Source: Halobacteriovorax sp. (GTDB lineage: Bacteria > Bdellovibrionota > Bacteriovoracia > Bacteriovoracales > Bacteriovoracaceae). Taken from it: 12,134 nt of DNA. This document shows, one piece after another, positions 7,264-12,134 of the stretch. The notes under the pieces were generated by a model. It worked only from the letters and a program-made list of their open reading frames with translations. It ran no database searches and was not told the origin of the DNA. How positions within the stretch are numbered: the stretch's first letter is position 1; each line of letters starts with the position of its first letter. The DNA is taken from contig NZAF01000140.1 in the NCBI GenBank assembly GCA_002686115.1, positions 1 to 12,134 on the forward strand, in the 5' to 3' direction. A program made the translations under genes and the position numbers.

Positions 7264-7278
7264 AGCGGTCATCCATAT
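7264..7278 (+). repeat. IS1111-type inverted repeat, transposase 5' side
   Basis: AGCGGTCATCCATAT is the partner of the repeat at 5832-5846, with 12 perfect outer positions and 14 of 15 overall. It lies 73 bases upstream of the transposase ATG, a short leader typical of IS1111-type elements. Beyond it, 7279-7513 returns to chromosomal DNA. Confidence 0.88.
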
Positions 7279-7320
7279 CTTCTTTATTAATATTGCAAAA
7301 TAGTCAGCAATAGAGGTGCC

Positions 7321-7416
7321 ATGACACGAAGAATCAACATGTTGCGTCTTCTATCTGAAAATATTCGGGTTGAGAGAATACTTGATATAGACAAATTGAG
7401 ACCAGTATCAGTTTGA
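7321..7416 (+). CDS. Possible 31-residue small ORF
   Basis: ATG at 7321 opens a 31-codon frame (MTRRINMLRLL...) ending in TGA at 7414-7416, with GAGG four bases before the start. It sits between the insertion sequence and the Hpt-receiver gene. The peptide is basic and leucine-rich at its start and has no recognisable family. Its stop overlaps the -35 box proposed for the next gene. A frame this short arises easily by chance, so this is only a candidate. Confidence 0.18.
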   Translation: MTRRINMLRLLSENIRVERILDIDKLRPVSV

Positions 7417-7445
7417 CACCAAATTCATATGTTAAGATATCTTAA
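7413..7445 (+). promoter_or_regulatory. Possible promoter with a 14-bp palindrome at its -10 region
   Basis: TTGACA (7413-7418) is a perfect -35 box. The -10 is poor: GATATC at 17-base spacing or TATCTT at 19. That region is covered by a perfect 14-bp palindrome, TTAAGATATCTTAA (7432-7445), as an operator or activator site would be. It would drive the Hpt-receiver gene with a leader of about 65 bases. A weak -10 beneath a palindrome suggests regulated use, but this is inference. Confidence 0.35.
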
Positions 7446-7513
7446 TCAAAAACATTTAAAAATTTATTTCCTTAGGGCGATAAGTAAATAGAATTTAACA
7501 TGAGGAATTTGTA

Positions 7514-8347
7514 ATGGAAGATCTCGAAAAAGAATTGAAACTCTCAGTTGTAAACGAGCTTGAAGATCATATCAATGAATTATCTGATGCCTTGAATGGA
7601 AAATCTGAAGATCAAATTTCAGAAGAAGACATCAATCTTATTTTCAGAGTGGCCCATAGTATAAAAGGTAATACAAGAGCTTCAGGATTTGATGAATTAG
7701 CTGAGGTATCACACTTTTTTGAATCTAAACTTATGGATGTAAAAATTGATCACACAAGATATAACGAAAAATATCATGATCTTTGCCTATCCTATTTAGA
7801 CCTAATGTCTGTCGCCCTTGAAGAGTTAAATAAAGATATCGACTCAAAAATAGATATTAATACATTTATTAACTCTATTGAACAAATGCAAGAGTCTAAA
7901 ACAACTAAAGATAAGCCAATTCCAAAAGAAATGATTCATCCTACGAGACAAAAGCTCAGCGGTAATTTCTTACTCATTGATGACGATGAAAGTATTCTAG
8001 AAATTATAAGTGAATACATAAATGATAATTTTGAAGCCACGATAAGCACTGAACTCAATGGACAAGAGGCGATTGCGACAACAGATGAAGAACGATTTGA
8101 TGTGATCGTATGTGATTACAAAATGCCTTTGATTAATGGTACTGAATTTATAAAAATGCTTAGACATTCAACGAATAGTAATAAACATACACCTATTGTT
8201 TTTCTCAGTGGCTATAAGCCAAAATTAAATGAGCCAGGAGAAGTATGGGATAATGTATTCTTTATCGATAAGCCTTTTGCTGAGAGTAAATTAATCTATT
8301 ACATAAAGTGCTCTCTCTCACTTAATAAAGAACGAAATGTAGCATAG
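7514..8347 (+). CDS. Hpt-receiver phosphorelay protein
   Basis: This 277-residue protein joins two signalling domains. Residues ~5-125 form a helical histidine-phosphotransfer domain of the CheA type, with the phospho-accepting His48 in AHSIKGN. Residues ~150-272 form a response-regulator receiver with all expected residues: the acidic cluster Asp156-158 (LLIDDDES), phospho-accepting Asp201 (VIVCDYKMP), Ser232 (FLSGY) and Lys253 (IDKPF). There is no output domain, kinase core or membrane segment, so it is a cytoplasmic relay or phosphate sink between a histidine kinase and a partner, neither in this window. GAGGA seven bases before the ATG supports the start. The phosphodiesterase gene follows after 56 bases and seems to have its own promoter. 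Domain calls are firm; the pathway is unknown. Confidence 0.92.
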   Translation: MEDLEKELKLSVVNELEDHINELSDALNGKSEDQISEEDINLIFRVAHSIKGNTRASGFDELAEVSHFFESKLMDVKIDHTRYNEKYHDLCLSYLDLMSVALEELNKDIDSKIDINTFINSIEQMQESKTTKDKPIPKEMIHPTRQKLSGNFLLIDDDESILEIISEYINDNFEATISTELNGQEAIATTDEERFDVIVCDYKMPLINGTEFIKMLRHSTNSNKHTPIVFLSGYKPKLNEPGEVWDNVFFIDKPFAESKLIYYIKCSLSLNKERNVA

Positions 8348-8372
8348 AAAAAGACTTTCTTTTCGTTTAAGA

Positions 8373-8401
8373 TATACCTGTTATAATTTAACTCAGGTAT
8401 A
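8373..8401 (+). promoter_or_regulatory. Promoter -10 box enclosed by an inverted repeat
   Basis: A perfect TATAAT (8382-8387) lies 16 bases before the phosphodiesterase ATG. It is enclosed by an 8-bp perfect inverted repeat, TATACCTG (8373-8380) and CAGGTATA (8394-8401), with a 13-base spacer. The right arm includes the weak ribosome-binding site (AGG at 8395-8397). No good -35 box is seen at 16-18 bases, which points to activator dependence or a repressor operator over the -10. Confidence 0.5.
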
Positions 8402-8403
8402 AA

Positions 8404-9666
8404 ATGAAACAACTACTCTTTATTATTTTAATTACTAAACTTCTTATAAGCTGTTCTGTGCCCAAAGCTCACCAATCTTCAAATCTTAAGAATGAAAGAA
8501 AACATCTAGACTCTCCTTATGTTCTACTCATTTCAATAGATGGTTATAGACATGACTATAATAAGATACATAAACCGAATTTTTTAAATCACTTTGCAAG
8601 AACTGGATCATCTCTTGAGTCTTTACGACCATCTTATCCAACCAAAACATTTCCAAATCACTTAAGCATTATAACCGGCCTCTATCCCATGAACCACGGT
8701 ATTGTAGCAAATCACTTTTATCATCCGACAAAGAAATTAAGATATTCATTAAAAGATAGAAATAGCGTTACTAATGCTGATTTTTATAAAGGTGTTCCTC
8801 TTTGGTCTTTAGCTGAACAAGATGGAATGAGAACGGCCACATACTTTTGGCCAGGCAGTGAAGCAAAAATTGCAAATCATTATCCAACTCATTATATGAC
8901 TTATAATCACGGAACTCCTCACGAAGAAAGAATTAATAAAGTAAAGTCTTGGTTGAAACTTCCAAAAGCAAATAGACCCCATTTGATGACACTTTATTTT
9001 CATGATGTTGACAGCGCGGGTCATCGCTATGGTCCAAGCTCTGAAGAAACCAAAAAAGCCGTTGCTAAAGTAGATAAGAGCATAGAGAAGCTCTATAAAT
9101 TTATTCAAGATCTAGATTATCCAGTCAATATAGTGATTACTTCTGATCATGGGATGCATGCTGTTGATAAAAAAAAGGTTATCAATCTTACTGATTACAA
9201 TAATAATCTTGACGATGAATTTTACTATGAAGGTTCTGGTCCACTTATTCATTTCTACCTTAAAAATAAAAAAGAAAATAATATAAAAAAGACTCTTCGC
9301 TCTCTCAACATATCCCCAAAATCACATCAATGCTATAGCAATCAAGAAACACCAAAAGAACTCCATTTCAAAGATTATCCCGCTATAGGAGATATAGTTT
9401 GTATTGCTCGTCATGGATACTATCTAGTCATGGGACTCTCAATGACACCAAAAGGTGCTCATGGCTGGAGTCAATTTGAAAGTAAAGAAATGAATGGCAT
9501 ATTTTACGCTCAAGGTGATTGTTTTAAAAAAGGTTATCAACTTCAAGAAAGAGAAAATGTAAATATATATCCCCTATTGGCGAAAATATTAAAACTTAAT
9601 ATCACTCATAAAATAGATGGAGATTTAAAAGAGATGAAAGATCTAATATCAAAGAAGTGCTTATAA
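8404..9666 (+). CDS. Lipoprotein phosphodiesterase / nucleotide pyrophosphatase (ENPP family)
   Basis: The 420-residue protein starts with a lipoprotein signal (MKQLLFIILITKLLISC, lipid on Cys17). Ser at +2 favours the outer membrane by the E. coli rule. The rest is an alkaline-phosphatase-superfamily ENPP domain, which cleaves phosphodiester or pyrophosphate bonds of nucleotides or lipid head groups with two metal ions. The whole active site is visible: Asp46 (SIDGYR), nucleophile Thr82 (PTKTFPNH), Asn103 (GIVAN), Asp203 and His207 (DVDSAGH), Asp248-His249 (SDHGMH) and His353 (GAHGWS). The Asp46-Thr82-Asn103 spacing equals that of the characterised Xanthomonas enzyme. It is therefore probably active; substrate is not predictable. 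The ribosome-binding site is weak (AGG). The gene converges on, and overlaps by six bases, the next gene on the other strand, with no terminator between. Confidence 0.94.
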   Translation: MKQLLFIILITKLLISCSVPKAHQSSNLKNERKHLDSPYVLLISIDGYRHDYNKIHKPNFLNHFARTGSSLESLRPSYPTKTFPNHLSIITGLYPMNHGIVANHFYHPTKKLRYSLKDRNSVTNADFYKGVPLWSLAEQDGMRTATYFWPGSEAKIANHYPTHYMTYNHGTPHEERINKVKSWLKLPKANRPHLMTLYFHDVDSAGHRYGPSSEETKKAVAKVDKSIEKLYKFIQDLDYPVNIVITSDHGMHAVDKKKVINLTDYNNNLDDEFYYEGSGPLIHFYLKNKKENNIKKTLRSLNISPKSHQCYSNQETPKELHFKDYPAIGDIVCIARHGYYLVMGLSMTPKGAHGWSQFESKEMNGIFYAQGDCFKKGYQLQERENVNIYPLLAKILKLNITHKIDGDLKEMKDLISKKCL

Positions 9667-11067
9667 CTTACAATCAGCACCGACACCAAAAACATGATTC
9701 GCTTCGAGCCTGCCATGACGTGCAATCTCTTCCACGCCATATTCATTTTGATAACGGTCATTGTTATACTGCATTTGATAATTAGTATAAAATGTACAAC
9801 TTTCAAGGTCATATCCATAAAGAACTTCAAGCCCCGTTTGCGAGCCTTTATAACCATCAAAATAAAGTTTTTCCTGATGAAATATTGATGCCTGAAAACC
9901 ACTTCGCTTTGTGAAGTCTTGATCCTTACTAAAACGTACCCTAACCCCGGCCCCTAAGGATGCAAATGATTCAGAGTTTGCAATAGTAGATAGATTAATA
10001 CCCGTATTTACATAAGTATCAATTGATAATTCTTTTTCACTATAGAGATTAAAGTATCTTTGATACTCACCTTCTATTTCAAAACCTCTTTGATCTTCAA
10101 GATGGTCGTTATACTCATAAACGATGAATTTATTCATCACAGTTTTTAGCGCCTTATGATATGAGTCCTGAATATTTTGAGCAAGTCCACCTTGATCTTT
10201 CATTGTTTTATAACGACTAGTAATTCTAACAAAGTGTTCATTTGTATTATTTATTCTTTTAAATTCAATCTCTATATTATCAATCGTTAAAGCGTCGACA
10301 TAGATCTTTCCATCTTTACTCTGATGTCCATAAACGACATAACCTGCAGCACTTGAAACTTTCTTTCTATCACGTAGAGGAATTTCCTCAGTATCAGAGA
10401 GTCTTGCAAACTCTTTTGACCGTTTTCTAAGAATAATAGTTCCTGCATCAAATACCGCTTCAAGTTCGCCCTCTATTGAAAACGTATCACCACGATCATC
10501 ACCTTCAATATTTTCACCGTATTCAGTTACACCTGCAAAAGCAAGCAATCCATTATAAGCATTGTCGTTCTCATTTGTTATGTCGACTCTAAAAGATAAT
10601 AAATCTCCTAGTGGTACATAACCCTCAATTGCAGCATAGGCCCTATTGACTGCATCAATGACCTTTCTTTCGTAATGAATGTATTCATCTCTTAGGCTAC
10701 TACGATCTTCAGCGCTGTCATCTTCATCCACTTTTACAAGGACTTTAGCATTCTTTAGAATTCTTTTTTCTAAATTAGGTAAAACTTTATGTTGGGCATG
10801 CTCAGAAATTGTGTTTTTAAAATCTTCATTCTTTTCAGGGTGAATCGTTATAGATTCGCTCTTAATGAGTCTTTCATATTGTAATCTTTTATATTTCTTT
10901 CCGGGAAGAGATCGACCTACTTCATAAGTATCTGAGTCAGTATGATAATATACTTTGATATCGTGTACACTCTCACTTCCCCATACTTTTATAGGGTCAT
11001 CTGCATGGGCACTTAGACAAAGAGCTGTCCAAATGGCCATTACTCCAATAGATTTTAATCTCGACAT
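9661..11067 (-). CDS. Exported protein, probably beta-rich and outer-membrane associated
   Basis: The 468-residue protein begins with a signal peptide (MSRLKSIGVMAIWTALCLSAHA, cleavage near residue 22). The middle (~60-140) is charged and helical. Residues ~155-320 look like beta strands with acidic loops. The last ~140 residues alternate polar and hydrophobic side chains with many Tyr and Phe, as in outer-membrane or surface beta strands. It ends GVGADCKL rather than in the aromatic residue typical of barrel proteins, so barrel insertion is uncertain. Two cysteines (424 and 466) could form a disulfide near the C-terminus. AGAGG six bases before the ATG fixes the start. Its last codon and stop overlap the end of the phosphodiesterase gene on the other strand. 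I do not recognise the family. Confidence 0.85.
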   Translation of the reverse strand: MSRLKSIGVMAIWTALCLSAHADDPIKVWGSESVHDIKVYYHTDSDTYEVGRSLPGKKYKRLQYERLIKSESITIHPEKNEDFKNTISEHAQHKVLPNLEKRILKNAKVLVKVDEDDSAEDRSSLRDEYIHYERKVIDAVNRAYAAIEGYVPLGDLLSFRVDITNENDNAYNGLLAFAGVTEYGENIEGDDRGDTFSIEGELEAVFDAGTIILRKRSKEFARLSDTEEIPLRDRKKVSSAAGYVVYGHQSKDGKIYVDALTIDNIEIEFKRINNTNEHFVRITSRYKTMKDQGGLAQNIQDSYHKALKTVMNKFIVYEYNDHLEDQRGFEIEGEYQRYFNLYSEKELSIDTYVNTGINLSTIANSESFASLGAGVRVRFSKDQDFTKRSGFQASIFHQEKLYFDGYKGSQTGLEVLYGYDLESCTFYTNYQMQYNNDRYQNEYGVEEIARHGRLEANHVFGVGADCKL

Positions 11068-11138
11068 TTCTAACCTCTCAAACCCATCATATATATTAAT
11101 TGGGTCAAAAGGTTTTATTTTGTCGATATTACTTAGTA

Positions 11139-11161
11139 TGTCTAAAGATTAGACACTAATC
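11139..11161 (-). terminator. Overlapping small hairpins after the four-cysteine protein gene
   Basis: Two mutually exclusive perfect 6-bp stems overlap here: TGTCTA/TAGACA (11139-11144 with 11150-11155) and GATTAG/CTAATC (11147-11152 with 11156-11161). On the minus strand the second forms nine bases after the stop codon at 11170 and is followed by only three T's. It is a weak terminator candidate. It could also affect the gene downstream (ATG at 11067), whose promoter should lie close by. Confidence 0.35.
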
Positions 11162-11169
11162 ATTTGAAT

Positions 11170-11517
11170 TTAAAGGGACTTATTCTTCTTATTTAAGAGC
11201 TTCTTTATGTGTCGAATATTTTCAAGCCTTTTGGCCATAGAATTCTTTGTAAGACAATTCTTTCCACCACACGTAGAAATATCATTCTCAAAACAAGTCG
11301 AAAGCATATTGAAATATCCTGGGGAGCCTACAAGGACTTTATTCCCTTTTAACTCAGACCTATCAAAAACAATTGTATCGATATTCTTTTTTAGACATTC
11401 ATCAACACCAAAGACTGTATATTCTAAAATATACTGCTTGATAGCCTTTCTATATTCTCTGATATTTTGATTGCCCATAATTGAAAATGAAAAGAATGTG
11501 ATGATTAATAGCTTCAT
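11170..11517 (-). CDS. Small exported protein with four cysteines
   Basis: The 115-residue protein opens with a short signal-like segment (MKLLIITFFSFSIMG, possible cleavage near residue 15). The mature part is helical and carries cysteines at 41, 75, 83 and 88, the last two in STCGGKNCL. Four in an exported protein suggests two disulfides. The tail after residue 95 is strongly basic (KKLLNKKNKSL). No Shine-Dalgarno sequence precedes the ATG; instead a good promoter ends six bases before it, so the mRNA is probably leaderless. I recognise no family. It is read as a separate unit from the 468-residue gene 103 bases downstream, though read-through is possible because the hairpin between is weak. 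Confidence 0.72.
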   Translation of the reverse strand: MKLLIITFFSFSIMGNQNIREYRKAIKQYILEYTVFGVDECLKKNIDTIVFDRSELKGNKVLVGSPGYFNMLSTCFENDISTCGGKNCLTKNSMAKRLENIRHIKKLLNKKNKSL

Positions 11518-11803
11518 TATTAAATAATAAACGCATATTCTTAGATTTCAAGAAGCAAATTCTTGGGGTCAAAATGGAACCTCCCTTTTCTAATGCTGTG
11601 AGAAAAGCTTGTTAAAAATGAAAAAAATATAAAAAAACCCATAAATTCATAAACTTAATGCGCAGCAACTAAGAAAGACTGAAATGTAAGAAAATTTACC
11701 TCTAAAAAAAAACTAAAAATTATTTCTAAAAGAGAAGAAAACTCTATAAACCATAATTATAAAGTATCGAATGAAGTTTTCGAAAAATTAATTTGGGAGG
11801 GTT
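11518..11803. other. Divergent A/T-rich intergenic region
   Basis: No coding frame of note lies here. It holds the promoter of the minus-strand four-cysteine gene at one end and the ribosome-binding site GGGAGG (11795-11800) of the plus-strand Arg/Ser-rich gene at the other. The middle, about 11605-11765, has several A-runs of seven or more that could bend DNA. For the plus-strand gene the only -10-like match near the start is TATAAA (11758-11763), without a convincing -35 box. Confidence 0.5.
11524..11551 (-). promoter_or_regulatory. Promoter giving a leaderless mRNA for the four-cysteine gene
   Basis: On the minus strand TTGAAA (11551-11546, five of six matches) and TATTAT (11529-11524, five of six) are 16 bases apart, and the ATG begins seven bases past the -10. 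The start point would fall on the ATG itself. A perfect inverted repeat CAAGAA-N5-TTCTTG (11549-11565) overlaps the upstream edge of the -35 box and could be an operator. Confidence 0.55.
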
Positions 11804-12134
11804 ATGAAAACATTAATGACGATGAGCCTTGCTGTTTTACTAATGACTTTATTTTCATTAGAAGCAGGCGCAGAAGAAAAAAGAAACAGGCGTAACGGAG
11901 ATAGATCTGGACGTTCATCAAATTACAGAGATAGAAGAAGTGACAGAGGTTCATCTTCAAGATCATCTGGAAACACAAGAAGTGATCGTGGAAGCACAAG
12001 ATCAGGAAGCTATGATTCTTCATCAAGAAGTAGGAATAGAGATACTGCTTCAACTCCAAGAAGAAACAGAGACACTGCTTCAACTCCAAGAAGAAACAGA
12101 GACACTGCTTCAACTCCAAGAAGAAACAGAGACA
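11804..12134 (+). CDS. Exported Arg/Ser-rich repeat protein, N-terminal part
   Basis: The frame runs from ATG 11804 to the window edge without a stop, giving at least 110 residues. GGGAGG lies three bases before the ATG, rather close; Met5 and Met7 are alternative starts. A signal peptide (MKTLMTMSLAVLLMTLFSLEAGA) is followed by a low-complexity chain of Arg, Ser, Asn, Asp and Gly. From residue 77 this turns into a ten-residue repeat, RNRDTASTPR, in three full copies and part of a fourth. There is no cysteine and little hydrophobic content, so the mature part is probably disordered and very basic. It may bind DNA, RNA or acidic surface polymers outside the cytoplasm, but that is a guess. The minus-strand frame across the repeat is an artefact of it. 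Confidence 0.8.
   Translation, partial: MKTLMTMSLAVLLMTLFSLEAGAEEKRNRRNGDRSGRSSNYRDRRSDRGSSSRSSGNTRSDRGSTRSGSYDSSSRSRNRDTASTPRRNRDTASTPRRNRDTASTPRRNRD
12032..12134 (+). repeat. 30-bp tandem repeat within the Arg/Ser-rich gene
   Basis: Units span 12032-12061, 12062-12091, 12092-12121 and a partial 12122-12134. Units two and three are identical, and the partial fourth matches them over 13 bases. Unit one differs at three bases, all silent (AGG/AGA, AAT/AAC, GAT/GAC). The 30-bp length keeps the frame, so copy number can change without breaking the gene. The array continues beyond the window. Confidence 0.95.

Larger units (their letters stand above)
5832..7278 (-). mobile_element. IS110-family (IS1111-type) insertion sequence
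   Basis: A perfect 12-bp inverted repeat (ATATGGATGACC at 5832-5843 and its complement at 7267-7278) brackets one transposase gene read on the minus strand. The transposase is of the DEDD/serine IS110 type. Inverted repeats just inside the ends, and a long non-coding stretch after rather than before the transposase (238 bp against 75 bp), are the hallmarks of the IS1111 subgroup. The true ends should lie a few bases outside the repeats. A CT dinucleotide occurs next to both (5829-5830 and 7279-7280) and may be the shared target core. No target duplication is seen, as expected. The element looks intact. Confidence 0.88.

Noticed and set aside
9606..9902. 98-codon minus-strand frame at the phosphodiesterase/exported-protein junction
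   Set aside because: It is out of frame with the real minus-strand gene, shows no domain or signal, and overlaps two supported genes.
11802..12119. 105-codon minus-strand frame with a repeated ELKQCLCFF pattern
   Set aside because: It is the complement of the 30-bp tandem repeat; the plus strand has the ribosome-binding site, signal peptide and silent third-base differences.
12032..12134. 30-bp repeats as a CRISPR array
   Set aside because: The units abut with no spacers and encode an in-frame peptide repeat.

Overview
The window is AT-rich and gene-dense. Exported proteins and lipoproteins make up most of the genes. An RND transporter, a PilZ protein, an Hpt-receiver protein and cysteine-rich secreted proteins sit together in low-GC DNA. 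This fits a Bdellovibrio-and-like organism, for example the Bacteriovorax/Halobacteriovorax group. That assignment is inferred from composition and protein style; no rRNA or marker gene is present.

Layout. Bases 1-695 (+) hold the 3' part of a gene ending in a PilZ (cyclic-di-GMP receptor) domain. It is followed by a stem-loop and a shared, probably bidirectional terminator. The minus-strand block 4495-872 holds a small lipoprotein gene broken by a one-base frameshift (4188-4495) and a complete RND-family inner-membrane pump (872-4111). The pump has a 21-bp palindrome pressed against its start codon. Upstream of these, 4577-5818 (-) encodes a secreted protein with 16 cysteines at a roughly nine-residue period, closed by a strong terminator at 4541-4569.

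Bases 5832-7278 are an IS110-family insertion sequence of the IS1111 type. It has 12-bp perfect subterminal inverted repeats, a DEDD/serine transposase on the minus strand, and a 238-bp non-coding stretch after the transposase where this group encodes its bridge (seeker) RNA. The element landed about 13 bp upstream of the start codon of the cysteine-repeat gene, leaving its ribosome-binding site but moving its original upstream DNA 1.4 kb away.

On the plus strand, 7514-8347 encodes an Hpt-receiver fusion with all phosphorelay residues, and 8404-9666 a lipoprotein phosphodiesterase/nucleotide pyrophosphatase (ENPP) with its full two-metal site. The latter converges on, and overlaps by six bases, a minus-strand gene for an exported, probably beta-rich protein (9661-11067). 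A small four-cysteine exported protein follows (11170-11517, -). An A/T-rich intergenic region then leads to a plus-strand gene (11804 onward) for an exported Arg/Ser-rich protein with near-perfect 30-bp tandem repeats running off the window edge.

No single operon links these genes. The most notable points are the cysteine-repeat protein and its displaced upstream region, the insertion sequence with its likely guide RNA, the frameshifted lipoprotein, two promoters placed so that the mRNA would begin at the start codon, and the expanding Arg/Ser repeat.
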